A stretch of DNA of 33,378 nt from Burkholderiales bacterium (lineage in GTDB: Bacteria; Pseudomonadota; Gammaproteobacteria; Burkholderiales; Burkholderiaceae_E). The notes under the pieces were generated by a model. It did no database searches. It was not told the DNA's origin and saw nothing but the letters and a program-made list of their open reading frames with translations. Positions within the stretch are counted from its first letter, which is position 1. Every line of letters begins with the position of its first letter. The stretch is taken from positions 1-33,378 of the forward strand of contig JAPOKJ010000040.1 in NCBI GenBank assembly GCA_029977705.1. The letters run 5' to 3'. This document shows, one piece after another, positions 16,948 to 25,097 of this stretch. The position numbers were made by a program, and so were the translations under genes.

Positions 16948-19356
16948 GTGCAGGCCTTTGTCCCCGCGCCTGCCTGCCCGACCCCTTTCTCGCCCCCACG
17001 AACCGAATTGCCGCTGCCGACCGTTCCTGCCCGACCGTCCGCGCCAGAATGCTGGCGGCAGGCCTGCGCCCTTTTGTCGCTGCTGGTGCTGCTCGGGCTG
17101 CTGCTGTCGGGCACCGCCGCCCGGGCCCTGACCCTGGATGCCTCGGTGGCCGAGTCGCGCAGCAAGCGCGAGGACCCGCTGGGCAACCGCCGGGTGCTGC
17201 CGGGTGCCGACAAGCCGCGCCTGCCGGTCTTTGGTGAGGCTGACGAGATGGACGGTCGCAGCGAGCGCGATGTCACCCTGCGCGGCGATGCGGTGCTGCG
17301 CCGCGAGGGCAGTGTCATCCGCGGCGATCGCATCACGTATTACGAGGCCGAGGATGAGGTCTTCGTGTTCGGCAATGCGCGTGTGGTGCGTGATGGCAAT
17401 GTCTTCGTGGGGCGCGAGCTGCGCCTGAAGCTGGACAGCAATGAGGGCGTGTTCACCGAGCCGCACTATCGCCTGCCGGCTTACCGTGGCCAGGGCGCCG
17501 CCGAGCGCATCGAGTTTCTGGGCAAGAACCGCGTGCGCTTCATCAATGGCTACTACACCACCTGCCAGGGCGAGAGCCCGTCCTGGTGCCTGCGCGCCGA
17601 AAGCATCACGCTCGATGAGGAGCAGGGCGAGGGCCGGGCCCGCTCGGCCAGCCTTTATTTCGGCAACACCAAGGTGCTGGGTCTGCCGGTGTTCTATTTC
17701 CCCCTGGGCGAGGGGCGCAAGACCGGCTTTTTGCCGCCGACCTTCTCGGTGACCACCTCGAACGGCTTCGAGATGGCCATGCCCTTTTACTGGAACATGG
17801 CGCCCAACTACGACCTGACCCTGACGCCCCGGGTGATGAGCAAGCGCGGCATCTTGCTGGGCAGTCAGTTCCGCTACATCACCGACCGTCAGTATGGCGA
17901 GCTGCGCTACGACCATAACCCCCACGACCGCGAGTACGGCGACAAGCGCTACACCTGGAACTGGCAGCACGTCATTCCCGACTTCAACAAATGGCGGGTC
18001 GGCGTCAACTATCAAGGCGTTTCGGACGACACTTATTTCATCGACTACTCGCGCTCGGTACAAAGCAGTGCCACGCGCCTTCTGCCGCGCGAGATCACGG
18101 CAAGCCGTCGCTTCGATGACTGGACCGTGATCGCACGCTACTCGCGCTGGCAGCCGCTGCTCGAGCAAAAGACCAGTGCGCCCTACGAGAGCGTGCCGCA
18201 GTTCTCCCTGCTGCGTGACAGCCGGGATGTCAACGGGATGGACCTGAATGTGCTGGCCGACCTGTCTCAATTCCGTCGTGCCTATCTGCCCGGCACCAGT
18301 CCCCGCGGCTGGCGCGCCGTGCTGTATCCGCAGATCTCCTACCCGATCCAGAAGGCGGGCTGGTTCGTGATTCCGAAGCTTGGCCTGCATGCCTCGGCCT
18401 ACCGGCTCGATGACAACGCAGGCAACCCGACCAGCCTGAATCGCAGCGTGCCGATCTTCTCGCTCGATGCCGGCATGGTTTTTGAGCGGGAGGCGAGCTT
18501 TTTCGGCACGCGCCTGAACCAGACGCTCGAACCGCGCCTGTTCTATGTGCGCTCACCCTACCGGGACCAGGGGGCCTTCCCGGTGTTCGACACCACTGTG
18601 TCGGACTTCAACTTCGCGCAGCTGTTCTCCACCAACACTTTTGTCGGCCAGGACCGCATCGCCGACCAGAACCAGCTTACGGCGGTACTGATCTCGCGCC
18701 TGATCGACCCGGATAACGGCGCCGAGCGCTTCCGGTTCGCAGTGGGTGAGCGGCTCTACTTCACGCCGCAGCAGGTGCAGATTCCCGGGGTCGCCGCCAA
18801 TACCGACACCCGCTCCGACCTGCTGTTTGCGATGACTGCCCAGATCGGCCGCTTCTGGGCGCTTGACACCGGCCTGCAGTACTCGGTGCGCGATGGCCGC
18901 ATCCCGCGCTTTTCGGTCTCCAGCCGGTACACCCCCGCCAGCGGCAACATCTTCAATGCCGCCATCCGCTACCAGCGCGACACCCTCGGCCAGGTGGACA
19001 CCTCCTGGCGCTGGCCGATTGCTCCCCAATGGATGACCCTGGGGCGCCTGAACTACTCCTTCCTCGATACTGGCCTGGATCCGCTCACCGGCGCGGTCAC
19101 CGCGCTCAAGCGTGGTCTGGTCGAATCGGTGGCTGGGGTCGAGTACACGGCGGACTGCTGGGTGTTTCGGGCCGTGCTGCAGCGCTATGCCACCTCGGCC
19201 ACCGATTCCCGCACGACGCTCTTCTTTCAGGTCGAGTTGAGCGGCCTTGGCCGCATCGGCAACGACCCATTTGATATATTGCGCAGGAACATTCCCGGAT
19301 ACCGGGTGCCCAACGACCGGGTCGAGACGCCCTCGCGCTTTTTCGGCTACGAGTGA
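16948..19356 (+). CDS. lptD: LPS-assembly protein LptD
   Basis: This outer-membrane LPS translocon has a hydrophobic signal segment (LLSLLVLLGLLLSGTAARA) and then a periplasmic OstA/LptA-like domain (DVTLRGDAVLRREGSVIRGDRITYYEAEDEVFVFG). A large beta-barrel follows, ending near the stop. The start is unresolved: no ATG occurs in frame before codon 100. GTG at 16948 follows the TATAAT and gives 802 residues with a long N-region. GTG at 16837 would read through the 12-bp repeats. Mature cysteines are at 206, 214 and 737 only; E. coli has four, including an adjacent CC pair where this protein has DCW. It precedes surA by 28 nt, the usual order. Confidence 0.93.
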   Translation: MQAFVPAPACPTPFSPPRTELPLPTVPARPSAPECWRQACALLSLLVLLGLLLSGTAARALTLDASVAESRSKREDPLGNRRVLPGADKPRLPVFGEADEMDGRSERDVTLRGDAVLRREGSVIRGDRITYYEAEDEVFVFGNARVVRDGNVFVGRELRLKLDSNEGVFTEPHYRLPAYRGQGAAERIEFLGKNRVRFINGYYTTCQGESPSWCLRAESITLDEEQGEGRARSASLYFGNTKVLGLPVFYFPLGEGRKTGFLPPTFSVTTSNGFEMAMPFYWNMAPNYDLTLTPRVMSKRGILLGSQFRYITDRQYGELRYDHNPHDREYGDKRYTWNWQHVIPDFNKWRVGVNYQGVSDDTYFIDYSRSVQSSATRLLPREITASRRFDDWTVIARYSRWQPLLEQKTSAPYESVPQFSLLRDSRDVNGMDLNVLADLSQFRRAYLPGTSPRGWRAVLYPQISYPIQKAGWFVIPKLGLHASAYRLDDNAGNPTSLNRSVPIFSLDAGMVFEREASFFGTRLNQTLEPRLFYVRSPYRDQGAFPVFDTTVSDFNFAQLFSTNTFVGQDRIADQNQLTAVLISRLIDPDNGAERFRFAVGERLYFTPQQVQIPGVAANTDTRSDLLFAMTAQIGRFWALDTGLQYSVRDGRIPRFSVSSRYTPASGNIFNAAIRYQRDTLGQVDTSWRWPIAPQWMTLGRLNYSFLDTGLDPLTGAVTALKRGLVESVAGVEYTADCWVFRAVLQRYATSATDSRTTLFFQVELSGLGRIGNDPFDILRRNIPGYRVPNDRVETPSRFFGYE

Positions 19357-19384
19357 GAACCCTCTTTTTCCGGGCGAGTACACG

Positions 19385-20689
19385 ATGAACAAACTGATTC
19401 CTGTCCTGTTGCTGATGCTGGTGCTGTGCACGCCGGATGCCCGGGCGCAGCCTGTCCAGGCGGTGGACCGGGTGGTGGCGGTGGTCAACAACGAGGCGAT
19501 CACCTTCCGCGAGCTGAGCCTGAAGGCCGATCGCTACGAGCGCCAGGCCAGGCGCCAGAACCAGCAGGTCCCGGCGCGTGACGTCTTTCTCAAGCAGGTG
19601 CTCGAGCAGATGATCATCGAGCGCAGCCTGATGCAGATGGCGCGCGAGCAGGGTATCCGTGTCGAGGAGCCACAGCTGGACCGTGCCGTCGAGCAGTTTG
19701 CCCGCGACAACCGCGTGTCGGTGGCTGACCTGCGCAGCCGCCTGGAGCGCGAAGGCACGCCCTTTGCGGTTTTTCGCGAAGAGCTGCGGGCCGAGATCGT
19801 ACGGGCCCGCCTGCGTGAGCGCGAGGTCGATGCACGCATCCAGATTTCCGAAGGCGATATCGATGCCTTCATCGCCTCCCAGGGCGCAGTTGCCGCCGGC
19901 GAGGCCGAGTACCACCTGGCCCAGATCCTGTTGCCGGTGTCTGGCAATGCCAAGGCCGAAGATATCGAGCGTCAGCGCCTGCGTGGCGAGGAATTGATCA
20001 AGCAGATCAACCGCGGCGTCGATTTTGCACGCCTGGCGGCCTCGTTTTCGGCGGGCAATGATGCCGCCAATGGTGGCAGCATGGGCTTTCGCACCGCCGA
20101 GCGCCTGCCGCAATTGTTCGCCGAGGAAGCAGCCAAGCTGAACGTGGGTGCCATCTCCGGCCTGATCCGCAGCCCGGCTGGCTTTCACATTCTCAAGCTG
20201 CTGGGCAAGCGCAATACCGGTGGCAAGGGCCTTGACCTGCAGGACGTCACCCAGACCCGCGTTCGCCATATCCTGATCCGGCCCTCGGAACTGGTCAGCG
20301 AGGCCGAGGCCATGCGTCGCCTCACCGACGCCAAGGAGCGCATCGAGAAGGGCGTGGCCAAGTTCGAGGACCTGGCGCGCCAGTACTCGGCCGATGGCAG
20401 CGCCAGCCGCGGCGGCGAGATCGGCTGGATCCTGCCCGGCGATACCGTGCCCGAGTTCGAGCGTGCGATGGATGCCCTGCAACCCGGCAAGATCAGCGAA
20501 CCCTTTCGCACCGCTTTTGGCCTGCACATCGTCCAGGTGCTCGAGCGCAAGACCGAGCCGCCGTCCAGCGATCGCCAGCGGGCCATGGCGCGCGCCGCCC
20601 TGCGTGAGCGCCGTATGGAGGAGGCCTTCGACAGCTGGATCCGCCAGGTGCGTGATTCGGCCTACGTCGAATATCGCTACGAAGACTGA
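19385..20689 (+). CDS. surA: Periplasmic chaperone / peptidyl-prolyl isomerase SurA
   Basis: The 434-residue protein has a cleavable signal peptide (MNKLIPVLLLMLVLCTPDARA). The SurA N-terminal chaperone domain (VDRVVAVVNNEAITFREL onward) is followed by two parvulin domains (about 170-275 and 285-385). The second has the stronger parvulin signature, with VRHILIRPSE, YSADGSASRGGEIGWILPG and FRTAFGLHIVQV. A C-terminal helix returns to the core domain. SurA escorts unfolded beta-barrels such as LptD, encoded directly upstream, to the Bam complex. The frame continues upstream of 19385 into lptD, but the signal peptide fixes this start. Confidence 0.98.
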   Translation: MNKLIPVLLLMLVLCTPDARAQPVQAVDRVVAVVNNEAITFRELSLKADRYERQARRQNQQVPARDVFLKQVLEQMIIERSLMQMAREQGIRVEEPQLDRAVEQFARDNRVSVADLRSRLEREGTPFAVFREELRAEIVRARLREREVDARIQISEGDIDAFIASQGAVAAGEAEYHLAQILLPVSGNAKAEDIERQRLRGEELIKQINRGVDFARLAASFSAGNDAANGGSMGFRTAERLPQLFAEEAAKLNVGAISGLIRSPAGFHILKLLGKRNTGGKGLDLQDVTQTRVRHILIRPSELVSEAEAMRRLTDAKERIEKGVAKFEDLARQYSADGSASRGGEIGWILPGDTVPEFERAMDALQPGKISEPFRTAFGLHIVQVLERKTEPPSSDRQRAMARAALRERRMEEAFDSWIRQVRDSAYVEYRYED

Positions 20690-20695
20690 GCGCGC

Positions 20696-20699
20696 GGAG
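20696..20699 (+). promoter_or_regulatory. Ribosome binding site GGAG before the ATC of rsmA
   Basis: GGAG sits 6 nt upstream of an ATC codon (20706-20708) that is in frame with RsmA at exactly the family's N-terminus. The position is ideal for initiation and is the main reason for proposing ATC as the start. No ATG, GTG or TTG lies at a comparable place. Confidence 0.6.
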
Positions 20700-20705
20700 T
20701 CTCCC

Positions 20706-21542
20706 ATCGCCAAGCCGGTTCCCCGCAAGCGCTTCGGCCAGCATTTCCTGGTCGATGACCAGGTGGTCGATGCGATCTGCAATGCGATTGCCCCGCGCAG
20801 CGGCCAGTGCATGGTCGAGATCGGACCCGGACCAGGGGCCCTGACCCGAGCCCTGCTGGCCCGCATCGACCTGTTGCATGCCGTCGAGATCGACCGCGAT
20901 CTGGCGGCCGCCCTGCGGCGCAGCTTTCCTGCCACGCGCCTTGACCTGCACGAGGGTGATGCGCTGCGTTTCGATTTCTCCAGCCTGCGCCCGGCGGGTA
21001 CGGATGCGCCCCTGCTGCGCATGGTCGGCAACCTGCCCTACAACATCTCCAGTCCCCTGTTGATCCGGCTGATGGGCGAGGCCCAGAACATCCTGGACAT
21101 GCACTTCATGCTTCAGAAGGAGGTCGTCGAGCGCATCGTGGCCGAGCCGGGGCATAGCGCCTACGGGCGCCTGACCGTGATGCTGCAGGCCTGCTTTGGC
21201 TCGACCGCATTGTTCGATGTGCCGCCGCAGGCCTTCGAGCCTCCGCCACGGGTCGATTCGGCGATCGTGCGCATGGTCACGCGGCCGGCCCACGAGCGCC
21301 TGCCGGGGCCGGTCATCGAGGCGCTCGAGACCTTGCTGGCCCATGCCTTCGCGCAAAAGCGCAAGATGCTTCGCAAGACCCTGCTGCCCTGGCTGCAGGC
21401 GCAGGGACTGGATGCCTCGCTGATCCCCGGCACTGCGCGGGCCGAGGACATCCCGGCACCGGTGTACTTTCAACTTGCTGCCCAACTGGCGACGCGCCAG
21501 GCGCAGCGCCAGCAGGACGCCGTCCCGCCCCCCCTTTCCTGA
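20706..21542 (+). CDS. rsmA: 16S rRNA dimethyladenosine transferase RsmA (KsgA), apparent ATC start
   Basis: The 278-residue SAM-dependent enzyme dimethylates two adjacent adenosines in helix 45 of 16S rRNA. Visible motifs are RKRFGQHFLVDDQVVDAI, SAM-binding EIGPGPGALT (38-47), and catalytic NLPYNIS (109-115), with the C-terminal domain containing VPPQAFEPPPRVDSA and AFAQKRKMLRKTL. The first in-frame standard start upstream is GTG at 20652, which lies inside surA and adds 18 residues with no counterpart in the family. ATC at 20706 has a well-placed GGAG and gives normal length. pdxA, often found between surA and rsmA, is absent; the gap is 16 nt. Gene identity is certain; the start is not. 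Confidence 0.93.
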   Translation: MAKPVPRKRFGQHFLVDDQVVDAICNAIAPRSGQCMVEIGPGPGALTRALLARIDLLHAVEIDRDLAAALRRSFPATRLDLHEGDALRFDFSSLRPAGTDAPLLRMVGNLPYNISSPLLIRLMGEAQNILDMHFMLQKEVVERIVAEPGHSAYGRLTVMLQACFGSTALFDVPPQAFEPPPRVDSAIVRMVTRPAHERLPGPVIEALETLLAHAFAQKRKMLRKTLLPWLQAQGLDASLIPGTARAEDIPAPVYFQLAAQLATRQAQRQQDAVPPPLS

Positions 21543-21565
21543 CCCCTGCCGGACGAGGTTTTCGC

Positions 21566-22378
21566 ATGACAGTTCCTGCCGAAAAAGCTGCCCCTGCCAG
21601 TTCCCTGGATCCGCGCTGGGCCCGGGGTCGGGTGGCCGTCGTCACGGGCGGCGCCATGGGCATCGGTGCGACGGTGTGCGAGCATCTGGCGGCCGCTGGC
21701 GCATCGGTATGGGTGGCTGACCGGGCCCTCGAGCAGGCCCAGGCCACCGCTGCACGGCTGCTTGCCGGTGGCGCGCAGGCGCAGGCCCTGGCCATCGATG
21801 TGGCCGACGCCGACGCGGTGTCGCAGGCCTTTGCGCGGGTAGCCGCCGAGTCAGGCCGCTGTGACATCCTGGTCAACAGCGCCGGCATTGCCAAGGTGTT
21901 TCCGTTTCTGGACTACCCGCTCGATCACTTCGAGATGACGATGAAGGTCAATGTCACCGGCACCTTGCTGTGCGCCCAGCATGCGGCCCGCCTGATGATG
22001 GCGCAGCGCTGGGGACGTATCGTGAACATCGCCTCGGTGGCCGGCATGCGTGCCGTGGGCAATGGTCGCACCGCGTATGGCACGTCGAAGGCAGCGGTCA
22101 TCGCGCTGACCCGCCAGATGGCCGTCGAGCTGGCCGGCCACGGCATCACTGCCAATGCGGTGGCCCCCGGTCCGGTCGATACCCCCATGACCCAGGTCCT
22201 GCACAGCGACGCGTTTCGCGAGCAGTACTCGCGCGCGATTCCGATGAACCGTTACGGCAGTACCGACGAGATCGCAGCGGCGGTCATGTACCTGGCCTCG
22301 CCGGGTGCCTCCTATGTCACCGGCACGGTGCTGCCGGTCGATGGTGGCTTCTTCGCCTCTGGTGCGCCAGGCCTGTAG
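21566..22378 (+). CDS. SDR-family NAD(P)-dependent oxidoreductase
   Basis: This 270-residue classical short-chain dehydrogenase has a nucleotide-binding TGGAMGIG (27-34), NSAG (104-107), catalytic Ser157 and the YxxxK pair Y171/K175, followed by the family stretch NAVAPGPVDTPM. The acidic residue in VADRAL after the second strand favours NAD(H) over NADP(H). The substrate cannot be read from sequence; the ending YVTGTVLPVDGGF is common to FabG-like and sugar or alcohol dehydrogenases. It starts 23 nt after rsmA with GACGAGG as a ribosome binding site, so it is probably the tail of the lptD-surA-rsmA unit. It faces gloA convergently. Confidence 0.93.
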   Translation: MTVPAEKAAPASSLDPRWARGRVAVVTGGAMGIGATVCEHLAAAGASVWVADRALEQAQATAARLLAGGAQAQALAIDVADADAVSQAFARVAAESGRCDILVNSAGIAKVFPFLDYPLDHFEMTMKVNVTGTLLCAQHAARLMMAQRWGRIVNIASVAGMRAVGNGRTAYGTSKAAVIALTRQMAVELAGHGITANAVAPGPVDTPMTQVLHSDAFREQYSRAIPMNRYGSTDEIAAAVMYLASPGASYVTGTVLPVDGGFFASGAPGL

Positions 22379-22392
22379 CCGTTTTTTCGGGC

Positions 22393-22411
22393 ACCCGCCT
22401 TGCGGGCGGGT
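22393..22411. other. GC-rich hairpin in the convergent SDR/gloA spacer
   Basis: A 7-bp perfect stem (ACCCGCC / GGCGGGT) with a 5-nt loop lies 15 nt past the SDR stop and 54 nt past the gloA stop. A T-run precedes it on the plus strand (22382-22387), but no T-run follows it on either strand, so it is not a standard intrinsic terminator. It could still act as a pause or 3'-end stabilising structure. Confidence 0.35.
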
Positions 22412-22450
22412 CAGCGCGGATGGTGCCGTTACTGCATGGCCGGATCCGCC

Positions 22451-22490
22451 CGGCTTGCGCCCGATCAGTCGGGCTTGCGCTCGATCAGTT
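22451..22490 (-). repeat. 20-bp tandem duplication across the gloA stop codon
   Basis: Positions 22451-22470 and 22471-22490 are two head-to-tail copies of a 20-bp unit matching at 17 of 20 positions. The copy nearer the gene encodes LIERKPD at the C-terminus. Because 20 is not a multiple of three, the next copy is read in another frame and supplies the TGA stop (22467-22465). Confidence 0.8.
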
Positions 22491-22854
22491 CGATCTTGTA
22501 GCCATCGGGATCGGTGACGAAGGCGATGATGGTGTTGCCGCCCTTGACCGGGCCGGCCTCGCGGGTCACCTGTCCTCCCGAGGTGCGGATGCGCTCGCAG
22601 GCTGCAGCCGCATCCGGCACGGCGATGGCAATGTGGCCGAAGGCGCCACCCATCTCGTAGCTGGCCACCCCGTAGTTGTAGGTCAGCTCGATCACCGCGC
22701 CCTGCGACTCGTCGCCATAACCGACGAAGGCCAGCGAGTATTTCTGATCGGGCCGATCGGTGGTGCGGATCAGGGACATGCCCATCACCTGGGTGTAGAA
22801 GTCGATTGACCGTTGCAGGTCGCCGACGCGCAACATGGTGTGCAGGATTTTCAT
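22465..22854 (-). CDS. gloA: Lactoylglutathione lyase (glyoxalase I)
   Basis: This 129-residue metalloenzyme converts the methylglyoxal-glutathione hemithioacetal to S-lactoylglutathione. All four metal ligands are in place with E. coli numbering: H5 (KILHTMLRV), E56 (VIELTYN), H74 (FGHIAI) and E122 (KIELIER). The absence of the longer inserts seen in zinc-type enzymes fits the nickel/cobalt bacterial class. The start at 22854 overlaps the stop of the upstream M48-type peptidase gene by 4 nt (ATGA). The frame is open upstream, but only this start gives the known N-terminus. The C-terminal codons lie in a 20-bp tandem duplication. Confidence 0.97.
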   Translation of the reverse strand: MKILHTMLRVGDLQRSIDFYTQVMGMSLIRTTDRPDQKYSLAFVGYGDESQGAVIELTYNYGVASYEMGGAFGHIAIAVPDAAAACERIRTSGGQVTREAGPVKGGNTIIAFVTDPDGYKIELIERKPD

Positions 22855-23636
22855 GACAAGGTCTCGCTGGGTTCGCGTATTTCTCGCAGGCGACCACGCG
22901 CCTGCTGGTAGGCGGGAAAGAGCTGTTCGACGGTCTTCCAGAAGCGGGGCCCGTGATTGAGCTCTTTCAGGTGCGCCAATTCGTGTGCAATGACGTAGTC
23001 GATCAGGTCCGGCTGGTGATGGATGAGACGCCAGTTCAGGCGCACCGCGCCATCGGCGCCGCAACTGCCCCAGCGCGTGCGTGCCGAGGACAGGCCCCAG
23101 CGGGTCGGCGCACGGCCCAGCAAGGTGGCGTAGTGATCGATGCGTTGCGCGAAATGGGTCTTGGCCTGGGCTTGCAACCAGCCGTGCACGCGGTCACGGA
23201 TCTGCTCGGTGGATGCCTTGTGCTGCAGGCCCACCGCCAACTCGTGTCCCTGACGTTGCACGCCCTGCACCGAAGGATCCAGGCGCAGGCGCAGGGCCTC
23301 GCCCATGAAGCGGATTTCTCCGCCGTGTTCCCAGCGGATCGCCGACTGCAGTTGCAGTTCCTGGAAGCGCTGCCACTCGATCAGCTTGAGGTTGATCCAG
23401 CGCGCCTTGTCCTGCAGGGCGGTCTCCAGTTCCTTGAGCGTGAGCCAGCGCGGGATGGTGACGGTCAGGCCCTTTTCGTCGATGACGAAGCCGATGGTCT
23501 TGCGCTTGCTGCGCCGAAGCTGGTAGGTGACCGGACGCCCATCGAGCCAGGCACTGCGCTCGCCCAGCTTGACGGCGGGCGGCGCATCGAAGAAGGGCAG
23601 ATTCAGCTGCAGGGCAGCGGCGATCTTGCTGAGCAT
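22851..23636 (-). CDS. YgjP-like metallopeptidase domain protein (M48/DUF45)
   Basis: This 261-residue protein has an N-terminal beta-rich region with [25 protein letters not shown], a central [11 protein letters not shown] helix, and a C-terminal zincin motif. The motif is HELAH (218-222) followed by a third ligand-like His228 in [10 protein letters not shown], preceded by [18 protein letters not shown]. These are the marks of the YgjP/DUF45 family; the physiological substrate is not established. No signal peptide or membrane segment is seen, so it is probably cytoplasmic. It is coupled to gloA by an ATGA overlap, and a 138-nt gap separates it from plsC upstream. Confidence 0.9.
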   Translation of the reverse strand: MLSKIAAALQLNLPFFDAPPAVKLGERSAWLDGRPVTYQLRRSKRKTIGFVIDEKGLTVTIPRWLTLKELETALQDKARWINLKLIEWQRFQELQLQSAIRWEHGGEIRFMGEALRLRLDPSVQGVQRQGHELAVGLQHKASTEQIRDRVHGWLQAQAKTHFAQRIDHYATLLGRAPTRWGLSSARTRWGSCGADGAVRLNWRLIHHQPDLIDYVIAHELAHLKELNHGPRFWKTVEQLFPAYQQARGRLREIREPSETLS

Positions 23637-23774
23637 ACGGTTCGGGTGGGCTGCCGTGAGCGGTCTTGGGAAGGCGCAGGCCGAAGCAGGCCTTGCGCGA
23701 GATGGGCCCGAGTGTAACGCACCGTCATGACGGCCGAGGGATTGATCCCAGCGGCGGCAGGGCTGTTGCAGGCT

Positions 23775-24515
23775 TCAGGCGCGGGCAATCTCATCCTGCA
23801 CGGGGTAGGCCTGCGGACTGATGCGCCGCATTTCCTGTTCGATCCAGGCTTCGACTTCACGCATCAGCGCATCGGGCGTCTTGCCCTGCGAGGCGATGGC
23901 CGGACCGATCGATACCGTGACCAGGCCCGGGGTCTTGATGAAGGCCTTCCGTGGCCAGCATTCGCCGGCATTGTGCGCGATCGGCACCACCTTGGCGCCG
24001 GTGCGGATGGCCAGCCGTGCACCGCCACTCTTGTACTGGCCCTTTTTGCCCACCGCGATGCGCGTGCCCTCGGGAAACATGATGATCCAGCGGCGTTCGG
24101 CCAGCTTGCGTGCGCCCTGGTTGACCACCTGTTCGAAGGCATCGCTGCGCTTGCTGCGATTGATGTGGATCATGTCGCACAGCGCGATGCCCCAGCCAAA
24201 GAACGGGATGTAGAGCAACTCGCGCTTGAACACATAGCACAGCTCGCGCGGCATCCAGACCGGAAAGAAGAAGGTCTCCCAGGTGGACTGGTGCTTGGAC
24301 AGCAGGATCACCGGTTCATCGGGCAGGTTCTGCTCGCCCTGGACTTTCCACTTGATGCCGCAGATGTGCTCCAGGCCCCAGATGTTGACCACCAGGAAAA
24401 ATCGCGCGCAGCCATACAGCCAGCGACGCGGGGCCCAGAAGCTGGCCAGCATCACCAGGGCAGTCGGGATGACGGTCACCACCTGCAGCGCGAGAAAGAT
24501 CAGGGCACGGATCAT
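23775..24515 (-). CDS. plsC: 1-acyl-sn-glycerol-3-phosphate acyltransferase PlsC
   Basis: This 246-residue inner-membrane acyltransferase makes phosphatidic acid from lysophosphatidic acid. An N-terminal membrane segment (about 4-28) is followed by block I KHQSTWE (H75 to E80), a substrate-binding block FPEGTR (147-152) and a late VVPIAHNAGECW. Block I reads HX4E rather than the textbook HX4D. The start overlaps the gmhB stop by 4 nt. It lies in an envelope-lipid neighbourhood with lnt and gmhB, which supports a phospholipid role. Confidence 0.95.
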   Translation of the reverse strand: MIRALIFLALQVVTVIPTALVMLASFWAPRRWLYGCARFFLVVNIWGLEHICGIKWKVQGEQNLPDEPVILLSKHQSTWETFFFPVWMPRELCYVFKRELLYIPFFGWGIALCDMIHINRSKRSDAFEQVVNQGARKLAERRWIIMFPEGTRIAVGKKGQYKSGGARLAIRTGAKVVPIAHNAGECWPRKAFIKTPGLVTVSIGPAIASQGKTPDALMREVEAWIEQEMRRISPQAYPVQDEIARA

Positions 24516-25093
24516 GGGGTGGACTCGTTGAGCAACTGACTGACCCAGGTGGCCAGGTCGGGGACGATCAGCACGCCGGCGGGCAGGGGCTTCTTGCCGG
24601 ACTCGTGTTCGGTGAGCGTCTTGCGGCCATTGCCGGTGCGCACCAGCACTGGCTTGCAGCCGGCATTGACCGCAGCCTGCAGATCGCGCCAGCTGTCACC
24701 GACGGCATGCACCTGGCTGGCATCGGCCTGGAAGCGCTGGATGGCATCGAGCAGCATGCCGGGTTCTGGCTTGCGGCAGTGGCAGCGGACTTCGGCGCCA
24801 TGCGGGCAGAAGTAGATGGCATCGAGCCGGCCGCCGGCCGCACTGACGCCCTGGTGCATCTTGGTGTGGATCTTGAGCAGCGTGGTGGCATCGAACAGGC
24901 CCCGCGAGATGGCCTCCTGATTGGTGGCCACCACCACCCGGTAGCCCGCCTTGTTCAGGCGGGCAATGGCCTGCAGGCTGCCCTTGATCGGATGCCACTC
25001 GGCCGGCGCCTTGATGTACTGGTCCGACTCCTCGTTGATCACGCCATCGCGATCGAGGATTACCAGGGGGGTGCTGGCCGCCGCGCTGTACAT
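24512..25093 (-). CDS. gmhB: D-glycero-beta-D-manno-heptose-1,7-bisphosphate 7-phosphatase GmhB
   Basis: This 193-residue HAD-superfamily phosphatase removes the C7 phosphate in the ADP-heptose pathway for LPS inner core. The nucleophile motif is ILDRDGVIN (D14, D16), with VVATNQEAISRG as the second motif. A structural zinc loop has Cys96, His98, Cys104 and Cys106 (CPHGAEVRCHC) followed by RKPEPGM, and VGDSWRDLQAA gives the last acidic motif. The zinc loop distinguishes GmhB from histidinol phosphatase-only relatives. It starts 4 nt after glyS and overlaps plsC. Confidence 0.95.
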   Translation of the reverse strand: MYSAAASTPLVILDRDGVINEESDQYIKAPAEWHPIKGSLQAIARLNKAGYRVVVATNQEAISRGLFDATTLLKIHTKMHQGVSAAGGRLDAIYFCPHGAEVRCHCRKPEPGMLLDAIQRFQADASQVHAVGDSWRDLQAAVNAGCKPVLVRTGNGRKTLTEHESGKKPLPAGVLIVPDLATWVSQLLNESTP

Positions 25094-25097
25094 GGCC

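Noticed and set aside
17078-18390. Upstream continuation of the amgK frame through the lptD region
   Set aside because: The frame is open by chance in GC-rich sequence; the residues show no kinase or other family character and overlap lptD.
22380-22412. Possible bidirectional terminator between the SDR gene and gloA
   Set aside because: The stem is good but no T-run follows it on either strand, so it was listed only as a hairpin.
23640-23774. Possible promoter for ygjP in the 138-nt gap (TACACT on the minus strand near 23716-23711)
   Set aside because: The -10-like hexamer has no acceptable -35 at 16-18 bp, so it is not strong enough to list.
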